A stretch of 64,000 nt of DNA, from contig JAYKYS010000002.1 in assembly GCA_036924285.1 (NCBI GenBank), positions 37,556,501 to 37,620,500 of the forward strand, in the 5' to 3' direction. How positions within the stretch are numbered: the first letter of the stretch is position 1; each line of letters begins with the position of its first letter. Origin of the DNA: Asterella californica. Lineage: Eukaryota > Streptophyta > Marchantiopsida > Marchantiales > Aytoniaceae. Made by a program: the position numbers and the translations under genes. Positions 1-12,800 of the stretch are shown piece after piece. The notes below the pieces were generated by a model. That model saw only the letters and a program-made list of their open reading frames with translations, searched no databases and had not been told where the DNA came from.

Positions 1-2000
1 TTTGGCCTCCGAAGTACAAGCGTCTAGGACGAGCTTCAGTGACCAGTGTAGAATCAACCATCTCAACGTCCTCGACATGTGACAAGTTTTCGGGTTGGTT
101 GGTTTCGGGTTGGTTCATCACTTGAACCAATACCGACGTCCGGAATCATCAGACACGGTTTTTAACACTGTATTTCGGATATTTTATCTGAAAAACCAAG
201 CGAACAGTTAGGAATGGGACGGAGAAGAATGTACCGGATATCGGACGAGGTCCTGGCCTTCGACTGTAAAACCGATGAAGAGACCGTGCTTATGCGTAAC
301 CTTTCACACAAGCGCACATTGTTGAATTGGTTACCGAGTCGGATTCAGGTTTAGCAAAGCACTGTAGCCAATGAGGCTTCGGTTTTCCACCAGACCGAGA
401 CAGTGAGCCAAGGATGGGAAAAGGCAGCCACATCCATTGTGCTGGCACAGTCTCTCTGTCCTGCTGGAGAAGCTGAATTCGCGAGGTAATTGAAATGGTA
501 ATTGAAATGACAACGAACATCCACCGACACGAAGGGATCGCTCTCCTCAAGCTACGCCTTCTTTCTTTCTTTCTTTCTTTGACCCCAAGGCGCCATTTAC
601 CACCGAACTCACTAGGCTTGCTTCAGAGTTCATACGAGACTACGGAGTGGTATGTACTTCTCTTGCTGCGCGGTAAGGGTTTACGTATTTCCGAACTACT
701 CACGAAACTCTCAAGGCCAAGTCGAGACCATCTGAACTGGTTTGGAGTCTGGACCTATAATCCACGCCATCTGGATTCCACGCGCACAAAAGCATCTAAA
801 CTGGTCTGAATCTTCGACCTCTGCATTCTGGGCACACCTCTTACTCGACTGAATATAGTATCCAAGTTGTCCGTCCAAGGTTTTTGCCCTGATGTTGACT
901 TTTGATCTACTACCCTACCAATACATGGAGCTTCTTCGCATTTGGGAACGAGTCGACAAGCGAGCTGCTGTAAAATCTTTGTTCCACCGTCGCATCTATC
1001 AACGGTGGAACATCTTGGTCATGTAAAAGAGAGCTGATTCTCCAATCACTGCAGAATGCCATATGGCAAACTCGACAGAAGAAACAGAGAAAACGCCCAT
1101 AATCTTATCGCACAATCTTGAGCTTTCGGATTCTGGTTATGGATCTCCCGTTTCCGTGCACGTAATTAGCTCCTGCTGCTCCTGTCAGGCCTTCTTCACC
1201 AGCAAGTTGAAACGTGCAATAGTTCACCATCTTGCAGATCACGTACTCTAGTCGGTCTACTGATATGAAGTATGACGTTGCAATCAATCGCCGCTAAGCT
1301 TCCCTTTATTCCCATAAACCATATAGACCGCACATCCCACGTTCAAGCTTGCATACATCAAGAGTTTCAATTCTTGCTATGAAAAGCCTTTCTATTCCGC
1401 AAGAAAGGAAACTCTCATATGAGAGACGATTACAAGTAGGGTAGGGACACAGAACAAAGGGACCGCTCCCAGGCCTTTACGACCTAACATTTCCAGATAG
1501 TCAAAGTGGTTGCTTTGCGCAATCTTCTTGGTAGTCGAGCATACGGTGCCATGAACGGTCTTATGATCTGGAGCCTTACACCAACAGACATCGCACTTGA
1601 CGTGTTAGTGAAAATGCCAAGAGGGGAAAATTACAGACCGTAACTTCTGGTCGTTAGAATTCGCTAGGTTACACGTTTAACAAAAGTAAAAGAGTTCCAA
1701 GCCTTTTACATGGCTGGGTCCAATACTAGAGAACAATGAAATCTGACCTGCTGTTCTGCGTGATTTTTGGAGGGTAATCAAATTTTTTTTTCAAACTATA
1801 TATATAGATTTACATTCTCTTGAAGCTGCTACCTCCCCCGTTGCAATTCTCTTAGAGATGCTCCGTTGAAGCGCTCGCAATCGACCAATTTCAACAATGC
1901 TTTATCCACAGACTAACCAAAGTACGGATGACGTCTGTACAAGTGTGAAGTTATAAAAGAATGTGCGCCACATGTACAGAAGCTGATGTGGTGTCATAAT
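1..2000. other. Intergenic stretch without a supported gene
   Basis: Only short unsupported reading frames occur here. A CTTT microsatellite lies at about 560-580. The right end should contain the 3' UTR of the minus-strand gene whose stop codon is at 2001. I see no RNA gene or transposon terminus. Confidence 0.5.
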
Positions 2001-3960
2001 CTACACTAGTAACCGCACAACAACACAGCAAGATGTCCATAATGCCATCGTCGCAGCTCGAACAATCACCGGGTTTTTGTACAGCCTGCAGACAGCACAA
2101 CCGCCATTCTATATAAGAAACGATATGAACGGGTTTTAATGACAACTCAGGGAAGGAAAATGCGAGGATACTGATGGAAACATACCCTACTGCAGTGGCT
2201 CCCCATGAAGCTGCAGAATACATGAACTTGCCACAATTCCACAGCTTCCGTAACTGTCCCCTCCTCTCCAGATCTGTAAAGGCTTGGCTGATTGCTGCAT
2301 GTCATAAGACACAAGGGGTGAGCACGTGAAGGCTAATTGGTGTCACTGAACAAACGTTGTTGTCGGTTATAGACACGGGAAAACAACGCCTAGAATGAAT
2401 GCTCGGGGTAGTACCTTTCTGCAGCTCTTGTGGAGTCATTGCCTGCAGATTCCGAACACAAACTTGAGCTTCATAATAAGTAAAACTCAACACGGCATAT
2501 GAAGCATGAAGGCAGGAGAAAAACAGTTGCAGAACAGTTCTACCACTTCCGACACACAAACGAGAAGGTGTTGAATCTGTCTGTAATAGAACATTTTGAC
2601 GATGGAGAGTATTGACTGACACGGCAAAGCAAACTCTCGACTCCACACTAACGAAGTATGCCATTGCTTAAAATTTCTCCCGATGCTCTCGAGCACAGAA
2701 TTCTCGACGGAGAAAAAGAAACAGGGCAAAAGAGGAAGTATGAATCCACCCCACGGACCTTAGTTTGAGGGATAGACGAAATGTAACGAGCCATGAAACT
2801 CGCAATACCATCTACAATATCTTCTTGAGTTATGATAACATAGCCATCTTGTCCCAGCTCATCCCGCTCCAATTTCAGCTCCTTCTCGGTCAAGTCTTTA
2901 TCCGTAACCATCAACCACGAGCTTGGATCATCTGGGGAGTTAAGATGTGTTAGATGACTCAGACGTAGATCCAGTTCAAATGCTCAGCTGCGGCGCCTGA
3001 TTCGAGCGAGTACCACCCAGAGGCCCCACAGAGTCTGCTGGTCACCATAATACGAGAGAAGCTGTTTGGCGGAGGTAATTCTGACCACAGACAAAGTAAC
3101 CCAAACGTGACGCGTAAGCCTACCTGCAATGTTGACAACCATTCGTCCTGGTGACGTGGGAGCTTCGTTCCCGCCTGTCAACTTTAACAGAAAGTCTGGC
3201 GAGTCTACCTTTTTAATCAAGCGTGCATATAACTGCCAAAACAACATCGAGGAAGAAGGTATGGAAATGAGTCAATTCCTGGACAAAACCACTGGATTTA
3301 TGCATATAACTGCCAAAACAACATCGGGAAGAAGGTATGGAAATTATTCAATTCCTGGACAAAATCACTGGATTTACAATTTGAAGAACTGTTGCTCAAA
3401 CCCCTAAACATTCAGATCTACTCTGCTCTGGCATCGTTCTGGAAATTTCAAATTAAGCAACAAAGCCAGAATCTCATTTCCTGCCCACATCGTCTTCGAA
3501 TTTAACTCCTCAAAGCTCAGTTTTAGAACAATCTGGCAGCATTGTTTGGTGAGGAGTTTTCGGAGGCCCACGCTTGATGCGCGTCTGGGTGTACTGGTAG
3601 CCTGTAAAAGGTTAATCTACAGGTTCAAAACTTCTATGTAGGATAACAAAGACGAGGAAAGAACCACACATCAGTATGGTCGGCGTTCCCGCCAGACTCC
3701 GAGCAGGAGCCAACCTCAGAAGGATTTCCCTGTTCGCTTCGCCCTTGCATGTCCTCCAGAGCTTTCTGATATTGCTCAAGGCGTGCACGAAGTTGACGAT
3801 TTTCCTCTCGCTGCTGCTCCAAAGCTCCTTCTACCTCCAAAAGTTCCTCGTCTCGTGCAACTGCTTCCGGTGACTGATCATGACGCCTTTCCAACGCTGC
3901 CCATGCCGCATCTGCAACTTCTGCTACCGCCACCGCGACAGACAATCCTTCTCGGTGCAT
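2001..3960 (-). CDS. Coiled-coil plant protein of unknown function, six exons
   Basis: I model six coding exons on the minus strand: 3960-3670, 3232-3124, 2931-2759, 2442-2415, 2294-2186 and 2085-2001. Every junction is GT-AG and the phases agree, giving 265 codons including the stop. The ATG at 3960 follows an in-frame TAG eight codons earlier in spirit (TAG then six sense codons), which supports this start. The N-terminal third is a charged, Glu/Gln/Arg-rich coiled coil. The middle has an acidic helix containing QDGYVIITQEDIVDGIASF. The C-terminus has a short Trp-containing segment (KLWNCGKFMYSAASWGATA) and a hydrophobic tail that could touch a membrane. From memory this arrangement resembles a conserved plant family of unassigned role; I do not name it. 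Exon 4 is only 28 nt. The exon-1 donor (GTGTGG) is the least certain junction. Confidence 0.8.
3224..3376. repeat. 77-bp tandem duplication across an intron/exon border
   Basis: Two near-identical units, 3224-3300 and 3301-3376, lie in tandem. The left unit covers the 3' splice site of exon 2 of the coiled-coil gene (TTTTGGCAG then TTATATGCA on the minus strand). The right unit carries a second copy of the same acceptor inside intron 1. Confidence 0.85.
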
Positions 3961-6900
3961 CTTGCCTTCTCTTTCTTTCTAGCCCGATGAATCAATCAAT
4001 CAGTGAATATGTCTTCCTTCTCAACTCATTCGCAACGCTCCAGTTACAAAGCCGACCAACAACTCCCGCGGAGCAAACTTAACGTTGTCGTCCAATTGGG
4101 TCCATTGAAACCGTGTCATCGGCACTCGTCAATTCGGGAAACCTCGAACACCCAGCGGCGGGCATTCCGATCTACGTCCCGTCCGCCAATTGTTCGGAAG
4201 TCAACTAACGGCTCCACAAATCAAGGCAGTGCTCAATCCAATCTTTCTACTGGTCGAGGCAAAGATCAACTGTAAGAACAGTACTGCACTAATTGGACGG
4301 ACATCAATCATCACCCAACGACGGCAGACAAAACGGAGAGAAACGGAGGCGAAAATGAGAATCAACCTAAAGAAAGATGACGAGGAAGAATAGAAGGGAG
4401 GACAGTAGCAGACTGGACGAGCGTGGCGGAGGAAGATGAAGAGACCGAAAAGCAGACGAAGAAACTGGACGAAACGATGAAATTCGAAAAGGATGATCGA
4501 AGTAGAAGAACAAGGAAGAAAGTTGATACACGGAGATGAACTTGCGTGCGTTTGATCCCTAGAAGCAAGGAAGGGATAAAACCAAGGAAGGAAAGCCTCA
4601 CCGACTGATGGTAAGGGCAGGTACCGGTAAGACTATATCCTCTGCAAAAGCCATTCGACCTCCAGATATGGCGGGGCTTGGGCGTCAAAGATGCCTATAA
4701 GCCCGACAGGCCAAATATAAAAGGAAGGCCGGCAGTAGGAGAATATGCCATAGAAGTAGGACGAGAGAAAGGCAGAAGCGGTGTTGGGGATCCAAGCAAG
4801 CAAGAGAAGAGTGCCAACGGGGGGACGCTGCACCCATTGCCGTGACGCCAGCCTCCAAGGAAGGATTCATTGAGATCTCGAACAGAGTCCATAGCAAAAT
4901 AGTGAATGTACTACATACCGACGGAAGAGTTCGAAGAGGGCAGCCGCTTGTCAAGCGGATACGTCAGGAAAGGTATAAAAGCGAAGGAGCGGAGGCAGCG
5001 GGGAGAAACGACGAGAGCGGAGTGAATCGGTCGCGTGCGGCCCTGCCCCCGTGCGGTCGGTCGGTCGGTCTCTGTGTGTGTCTGCCGGTCGGTCGCTGTT
5101 CGAATGAATCGTTTCCTTGCAACCCAAACCCAGCTTTCGGGAACTGAGCGAAAGATTCCAGCGCAGAGCAGAGGGAGGGGGAGGAAGAGACGCAGCGCCT
5201 GAAGAAATAAAACAAGAAGAAGAAGAAGCCGAAGAGTTGTTTATCTGACTTCCATAATTGTTATTATTATTCCAGGTGGGCCTCAAACACGTTCTTCCGT
5301 CCCCGTCGGCTTCAATTGGCTATCCAATCCACGCCTGCCCTGACTTCGTCGAGGTGCGTGCTAATACGGGTAGGTGAGGAGAAGAAGAAGAATAGCTGAC
5401 TTTAGAACTGTGGGCGTTCGATGGGTGAGAGGGAGAGCCAGAAAGGAACTGTTGGAGTCACACGAGGGACTCCCTCACAGAAGAATTACGCTGTGCGGTC
5501 CATCAATTCGACTTCTTCTTGTTCTTCTTTCGCTCATTCGTCCCCGTCCCCGGGGATGGAATGGGTCAGCTGTAGTGAATTTCTGGGCATTGTGTGGGAA
5601 AGGCAGAATCGTGAGATCGTTATGGTTCGTTCGCTTGAGCCTCTGAAGCTCAGAATGTGTAGAAGAGCGGCAGAGTTGCGCGGAAAAAACGTTTGTCACA
5701 GGTGAGTGAGGATGGATTTGATGCTTAGGAGCTCCAATTGTCTAATGTTCTTTCTCGTTCTGCTGTCCATTTCGCTCGCCTTGTGCTTGCCTCGCACCTA
5801 CGACTGCCTTCCGCTGCGTTTTGTTTGCGGTACTGACCCCATTGCCATCAGTCTCGCGACTCCTCGAGCTTTCTGTCTCAGCGGGGCTTCTTGGAGACGT
5901 GAACTGTCAAAGCTTTTCCAAAGTAATTCGCTCTTTAGCCTCGCTACGTAGGACGAAGCTTGCTGCTTCACGATGGCAGTTAAGCGATAAAGACAGACGA
6001 ACCTACACTCCATTCGTCATATAATTTCCATTGCTGAAAGTGCTTGCTTTCGAATAGACTCCGTCACTCACTCTACCCTTATCAGACAGATCGCTACTGG
6101 CGGATCGTTTCGCTCGCTCCCCACTTCCACTCTTTCGTCCACATATTCTGTACTATATTCGCCGCTGATCCATGGGAGAGCTTCCTGTCACGTTGTTGTA
6201 CTGTGCAGTAATCTCTTTGGGCATTCTCTTGGCAGCTGTGAGTTGTGCAGAGAACTTTGTCGCAAGAAATTCAGAAATCCCCTGCCTGTGAATTTCTGAA
6301 TCATGTTCTTTCCGGATCCAAGTGTCTTGTCGTATTGCTGCTGTACAGTAAGGTCCATATCCCTAGAATAAATTCTCGCGACCATCTATTCAGCAGTGAT
6401 AGCTACTACTTTGTCCTGGTGGCCTGGATTAAGTGGCTTGTTTCGATTGGTCGCCTTCGATCCGGTGCCCGTACGTTTATGTGTACATTCGCCTCTTTCT
6501 GATGTAATCAAGAAGCGATCGATATCTGGCGACTGCATTAATTTCTGACCTCTTCCCGTTATTCTAAACTCGGCTCCAAGTGTGGGATGTCAGATTTTTC
6601 TGCCCTCAAAATGCAAAATGTACAGCCACGACTAATCTTGACTGTTTTGAAATATGTGGCAGGACAGAAGTGAACTGTACTCTGTACAGTTCTTTCAGCC
6701 AAGAATCTCAAGATTCTCGCAATGAACCTCGGACAGCAGATGGTTTTCCCGGTATGTTCCGCATTCGAGAGAACGGAATAGTAGTTTCCTGCAAGATGCT
6801 CTGCGCCGAATGTACGCGTATACTGAGATATGCTTGTTTGCAAGTAGAAGTCCTCCTGCACTGCAATATTGAATCTCCAACTGGCCTGCGGAAGCGAAAT

Positions 6901-7220
6901 CTTAAAGCAGCGAGTCAACCAACGTCTTAATATTTAGGTCTTGTGAGAGTTAGGTTTACAACATCAGGTAGTTCCCTCTTCTCCTCCACCCATACCATGT
7001 AGTCTATCCATCTCGCGTACCTAGCTTTCTTCACCTGGTCCCGGAACTCATGAAGTGATATCTCAAACCGTAATTACAAGCACCTTCCCTTTCTCATGGT
7101 TGAGGGGTCGCATTGTGCCCTTATACGATGTAGGTAGCCGTAAGGTTTATCGTTGTAAGCGGGAGAGTATGTTTGAAGGAGCTTTTATTCTAATTTGGAT
7201 TCTATTGGGTGTGTCCACAG
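3961..7220. other. Divergent intergenic region and probable 5' leader
   Basis: This stretch separates the minus-strand coiled-coil gene from the plus-strand gene beginning at or before 7221. It holds a CGGT repeat (about 5054-5070), purine-rich GAAGAA runs near 5215 and 5385, and a good splice-donor context at 5700/5701 (CACAG then GTGAGT). It probably contains both promoters and untranslated or early coding exons of the plus-strand gene, but I could not join any of them to the exon at 7221 in a consistent phase. Confidence 0.4.
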
Positions 7221-10200
7221 GTGTTGGCAGCAAGTATAGATGAAGCGACTAGAGATAGGTTAATCGCAGAACATCTGGCTTCGAATCTGCAGAACAATTC
7301 GCTCTCGACAGCTCTCGTTAATGCTGGATTCATTCCAGCCAACGCGTTCATAAACTTGTAAGTGCTTGTATCCTGGTGTCGAATGTGATTCATCGGTTTT
7401 AGGGAGTGACATTTGTGTTGTCTTGTGCGGGATTCTTCAGGGCACTCACTACACTGTTGCCTTTATTAGATCACCTCGTAATGATCTTTCTTGAGAACAG
7501 AAATTCTCCCTATCTTTGTGACAGATACCCGGCACAGTCTGGAGTTGAGCGTTAGCATGGATATTATTCTAATTAAGCCAGATGTGATCTGCTTCCTGCA
7601 GATCCACCCCAGGAGCAGTTGTCAATCATACCATCAACTTATTGAGGGCACCAGTATCCACGTTGGCTCAGACCATCGGCTTGCAAAATAGAGCAGCTGT
7701 TGTGGGACATCACATCGGCCTCAAAGCCACCGGAGCGCTTCACCCCAATCGGCTACAAGTACCAAATGTGGGTACTAACCACACTCTGGGACTGAGTGTA
7801 CCAGGGGCACCCATTCCGCACCAGTATATAACAGGATTCCCGGGGGTTGGTATCGACATGGGTCCTAAAGCTCCCGGAGTAAATATGAATTCTACTACTG
7901 GGGCCAAGACAATCGGGACAGGTGTCGGGAGCAGCAGCAGCATGAATATGAAGTCGCCAGGAACGAGCTTAAGTCATAACTTTGCCTCCAGGGTGGCCAT
8001 GGCAGCTGGCACTCAGAACATGATTCAAAGGATAGCTGGAGTAAATATGGCTCACAGCGGCCTTCTGAGGAATGGAGCATGGCAAGGCGCTACTCCATCT
8101 GCGGGGATTCAAATGGGACTGTCCCAGGCTAATGCATCGCACGTCAATGCGAATTCTACCCATCAGCGAACGGGTGTTCAAGGTGTCCAGGGATACATTC
8201 AACAGAAACAAAAGCTCATAGTTCATACTTACTTAGATGAATTCAAGCAAGGGTTTCCTTCTAAGGGCCTGTCCGTTGTCCAGAACCGCTGGTGGGGTAG
8301 TGCGGAGCCAAGCAAACCTTTGGAGGCTCCCAAAAGTACAGAGCACGCTACATCAGGTAGTTCAGCTTCAAGTGAAATGGATCATAAAGGTACTGAAGCT
8401 GACAGCTGCAAGCCCTCTGTCGGTGCAAGTCACAAGAAAGTTGCAGATGAGAAGACGAAGGAGATACTGGTATCTTATGGGAAACTCACCAGGTTACGCA
8501 AAAGGGCTGCTGAACGTGGAAGGAGTGCTCTACACCTTGGAGTCAGCAGAGGCTACGGAGTACAGAAATTAGAACATCAACATTCCCGGACACTTGAATT
8601 AGTTTTTGGCAGGTCGTTGCCGAAGCAGTGGTCATGTGCACTGGCAAGCTGTGATTGAGCGCCGAGGACTGTGGCAGATTCGACTAAACACCTTACTTCA
8701 TCTTTGAAGAGGGAAACGCACCTGTAACAGAGGAGGTAGACGTCGTCCTTGAGATGACTTTCATCAGTCATCATCAATAAGAGCAGACCTCGGCAATTAG
8801 CCATTGCTCCCCAGTGTTTATTCGAAGACTACGCGGGCCTCGTCTCAGTGCTGGGGAAGTGTTCCGCTAAATGGAGGTAGTAATTCGAAGCGAGGGACGA
8901 AATCTTTCCTCTCGAAGAATCCATCACGCCACGTCAAATGTACATATACTTCGAACCTAGAGAGCCGTGGTGGAGAGATGGTTACATTTGGGACATAAAG
9001 TGTCCGAGCCAAGCTGCGCAGTACCTTCGGTTGCTAGACAACAGGAGACTTTCTTGACAAGACAGTACGCGTCCCCACCAAAGCGAAAATTATCGACGGG
9101 AGCACGTACGGTAGACGGCCACCACTAGACCGTCAAGGTGGAAGGAGTGCTTCTTCAGTAGTGCCGGAAGTATACTTGGATGAAAGAAGAGTAAAGTTAG
9201 TAGAGTTCCATGTGCTTTCTAGTCTGCAGAACATGTTGATGGGTTAGATACAAATTATTTCTCAGTCGATGATCAGGTCAGTAGCTACTACTAATTCCCA
9301 TGCCACGACTATGTTGCCAAGTAGCTGAATGTATTCCTTGGGCGAAAGCATATGGTGGCTCTTCGTTTTATTGCGTCGGTTCGAGGGCCCTGGACCCGGG
9401 AACTTTTACTATCAACTTCAGCGAAATTTCACTCCAGTGTACTGGCATGTATCATTGACGCTGATGGGTAATTGTGTAGAGTGCTGTATACATGTGGAGA
9501 ATAGAACTATCAGAAAAACTGATCAGCCCTAAGATAATTGACCGTGATCATGAAACTTGTGGTTATTGAGTACACAAGCTCCTGCGGAGAAGTTGTGGAT
9601 TACATGCTGAGGTGTGTCGGTGTGATGCTTAATTTCTTCATCACTCTCATTCAGGTGCACGAGCTGTCCGACAGTGCCGCTGCTTTCTCAACTAGTGACT
9701 GCTCAACGCCAACAAGCAATAGCTTGTTGGCTACCCCATCCGCCTGTAGCCCCAGCGGCGTGGGGTCGAGTCCGCCTGGCGGGGGGACTCACGCTGTGCA
9801 AGGGCAGCAGCATACGGCTGCAGAAAGCCCCACAGCGAAAAGAGGCCTAAAAACAAATCCAAACAAAAAAAGTGACTGCTCAACGAGTCGTTATCGTGAG
9901 AAGTTGCAATATCTGTTGGTGATGGTTGGTTTTAAACTTGGTGTGTCTCTTTCAGTACCCCAAGAAATATTTTCACTGTCATTCACAGCGCCGACCACTT
10001 TTATCTTACTCATGATACTCTCTGAGAGTTCCCCTGCGTACTCGAACCTGGTTAGAACCCCGAGGCTTTTGGTTCGTTCAGACCTTAGAGAAGTTTCTAA
10101 ACCTAGGATTGTCTGTTGAGCAGTGTCTGAATACTTCTTCCGAGAGAACGTAATCTGTCCTCCGACTCGACAGGAGCACTGCTATGCATTTGGGATGATA

Positions 10201-10326
10201 ATCAATGCCGCTCTATCCCGCTCTCTCTCGATGATTTCTGCAGATAATCATGAATGAGATCGTCAAAGCCAATTTGGGAACGATGGCAGTTCTGGGCAGG
10301 CAATCGATGCCTCCATACATTAAGTG
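7221..10326 (+). CDS. Multi-exon plus-strand gene, product not recognised
   Basis: At least two exons join convincingly: 7221-7357 (acceptor TCCACAG, donor TT/GTAAG) and one starting at 7602 (acceptor CTGCAG), which stays open to a stop at 8656-8658. The joined reading passes a helical segment (DEATRDRLIAEHLASN) into a Gly/Asn/Ser-rich, low-charge region and then a Lys/Arg-rich helix (GKLTRLRKRAAERGRS). Two further exon-like segments follow: from 9655, a Ser/Thr/Pro-rich stretch, and 10244-10326, containing NEIVKANLGTMAVLGRQ with a GTGAGT donor. They may belong to the same gene if splicing skips the stop at 8658, or to alternative transcripts. Composition suggests a nuclear protein, but I recognise no catalytic domain. 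The start codon and 3' end are unresolved. Confidence 0.45.
8659..9654. other. Intron or 3' UTR of the unrecognised gene
   Basis: No credible reading frame. If the exons at 9655 and 10244 belong to the upstream gene this is an intron; otherwise it is 3' untranslated and intergenic DNA. Confidence 0.35.
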
Positions 10327-11145
10327 GTGAGTCGGTCACAGAAATAAGCTTTTGGCGGACTGCTTGGCACAGCCAAAGTCCTTGTATCCACCAGACATAT
10401 CTTACTCTGTCACTACTCCTATCTCTTTCACATCATACATTCTAAGCGTTAATAGGAGAACCATGGTAGCAACGTTCATCATTCTACTGTAGCTTCAAAA
10501 TGGAGATCCAAGAGTCTTCAACTCGAAGGAACCGCAAAAGCGATCTACGGTATGGTGTGACAAATACCACCCGCAATCAAGCAATTCGACGGGGGCGTGA
10601 AGCACAGGCAAGCCTATGCTTGCTGATGAACAGAAGTCAACATGTCACTGTATGTTTCCTACTCTATTCCTTGTCCAGGTGTTGGTCCTGCATACATGCG
10701 CCACAGTACAAGGTGCCGGCAGGCTGTAAACTGACAAGGGACATCCTGAAAGTTGCACATGAACACCTCGGCGGCCAATCCAAGCTCGGAGAAATTACTC
10801 TCAGAAAAATATATGCACCACACGCGTTGCATTGTACAATGCTTTCTACATGCATACTGCCACATGATGGGTCCAATGTACAACGGTAGATGTGGTTGAG
10901 TACAGTTTACAATGACTGCTGCAGATGTGACTAGTCTACAAAAGCTGATTTCTCGTTTTAAGGTACCCCGCAGGAGCAGATAGCAAGGTACCGCGGATGA
11001 CCTTGGCGACGAGCTAATCCGCAGCTGGGCGTTTCGGTATTATCCAGTGGTACCACGACTTGATCAAAATGCATCAGTTGTTGAGGGAAAACGACATGTG
11101 AGAAGGTGAAGAATTTTACATACTGCACATGAAGAGATAGCACTT
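10327..11145. other. Intergenic region or terminal exons of the plus-strand gene
   Basis: A splice-acceptor-like context occurs near 10675 (TTGTCCAG), and the reading behind it stays open to 10889. I cannot choose between a terminal exon and chance. The right end is downstream of the minus-strand racemase-family gene. Confidence 0.3.
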
Positions 11146-12800
11146 TCACCTCGCGACTTCTCTGGTAGTCTTAGACCATCTAACAGCAGCTCTGGCTAGA
11201 GCATGGGTTGGATCAATACATTTTCGAAGTACTGCATCATCGGCGTCAAAAGCTGTTGGCATGTTGTGGCAAGCAAGCACCACCTTGTTGACAGCATTCA
11301 CTAGCAAAACTTGCACAGCAATTCGCAACAAATTTCTCGCTCCTTCCATATCTTCCCGTTGCAAGGCCGCTATTCCAGGTATGACAGCGTGCTCCATAGT
11401 GGCTTTATCTGGCAGTGCAACATCAAAACCCTGTCGTACCGAACACTTCATCAGATCTTGAGCCATGTCCTCGCATGGACTGCATACAGTTCTGTCCTAA
11501 TTCATACTTGCCCCGCAATCTTGTGTTCTGTTATTTTCCAGAAGTTCATAAAACTGCGCTTCGAGAGTCGAGGTCACGGCTAAATTGTCCGAAGAAAAGG
11601 CGAGGCAAGCGGCCCAACGTAAATAATGGGACTGAACTTAACTTCTACCGCGGACGGAGAAATGAGGACTGCCTTGAATAACAACTTGCCGAGGATGACA
11701 GCAACTTTATGAGCCAAAAAACTGAGTGCAAAAGAAGTTGCAACAAGCAAAACGACATCCATGCTCTTCCAAACTAGATTGAACGACCTTCGACTTTCAT
11801 AGTCCAGCTGAACAGAAAGCAAAGAGAAATAGGAGATAGGTGAATTTACCTGGCTTCTGAGTTTCTCTTGGTAAAAAGCAGAGGCAAGAGTCGCTTCACT
11901 TCCAAGAACTCCAATTTTGGGCCTGATTCCTGCTTCTAGCGGCTGCAAATCAGCAGCTTTCAGCTCGTCGATCACACAATCGGTCATGTGCAGAAAAGGA
12001 ACAGTGCAGCCCATAGCGATTTGGTCATACCACAAATGCGAAACATGGCAAGGCATTACGATGCATTTTGCACCAGATGCTTCCAAAAATCTTCTTTTCT
12101 GTATCAAAGGTTCCACAGTTAAAAGCTCAATTTCCTCCGCTCCTGCCCACGACTCCTCCAAAAGAGCTGGATTGAAAATTGACTTCATGGGTCCTCGGGA
12201 AGATACAACTATTTTTCGCATGTTGGGATCACTGCACAGGAGCACTGGAATCAGTTCACCCTCGTTCTCGGCGTTCGACGCGTCCACAATCTTCCTCATA
12301 AACTCCACCGTGGCCAAGGGATTCAATCCACCTAATATTCCTACTGTGTTGGCGTGATCAAAAGCTCGACGACTATCTCTTTCATCAGAAACAGCGTGAG
12401 GAGTTTGAAGAGGAGGAGAAGGGGGAGACGAGGTAGACGAGGTAAACGAGGTAGACGAGGGGGGACCATTGCCAAGGTCATTCAAACTCGTGCCTCCATC
12501 GGCAGTTTCCCTGATTGTAGATGATCCCACCGCATTCCGGTTGAATTCATTAAACTGCGCAGTGCAGAGAGGCACGCTCTTCAATCGCGACAGCTTCCGA
12601 ACATTATTTCCAAGAGAATAAGCATACTTCTGCGATGAGCATCGGTAAACAACGCTTTTCGCCTCGCGATTGCGATTCAGGTCTTTACATTCGCGTGAAC
12701 GGAGCAGAAACTCTACACTACAACGTCCCGACAGACTCGTTACACCTGCTGCAGTGCGGTCAGATTTGACTACTAAAGACAGGCTCAGAGGGTTCAGCAT
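11146..12800 (-). CDS. Aspartate/glutamate racemase-family protein, probably plastid-targeted
   Basis: Two exons, 12800-11850 and 11469-11146, join in phase 0 (donor CCAG/GTAAAT, acceptor GCGAG), giving 424 residues. After about 150 residues rich in Ser, Arg and Asn, which looks like a chloroplast transit peptide plus linker, the enzyme domain begins with NTVGILGGLNPLATVEFM. The two cysteine motifs expected in cofactor-independent Asp/Glu racemases are present as VMPCHVSH (Cys about 251) and LACHNMPTAF (Cys about 384). Families with this fold interconvert amino-acid enantiomers or act on related acids; substrate and activity here are inferred only from these motifs. Ser/Thr-rich low complexity near residues 115-130 is encoded by a GACGAGGTA-type repeat (12431-12465). 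The ATG at 12798-12800 is the start I chose; a start further upstream was not excluded. Confidence 0.85.

Noticed and set aside
290..1287. Small frames on both strands in the first 1.3 kb
   Set aside because: No motifs, overlapping in several frames, and composition like random DNA.
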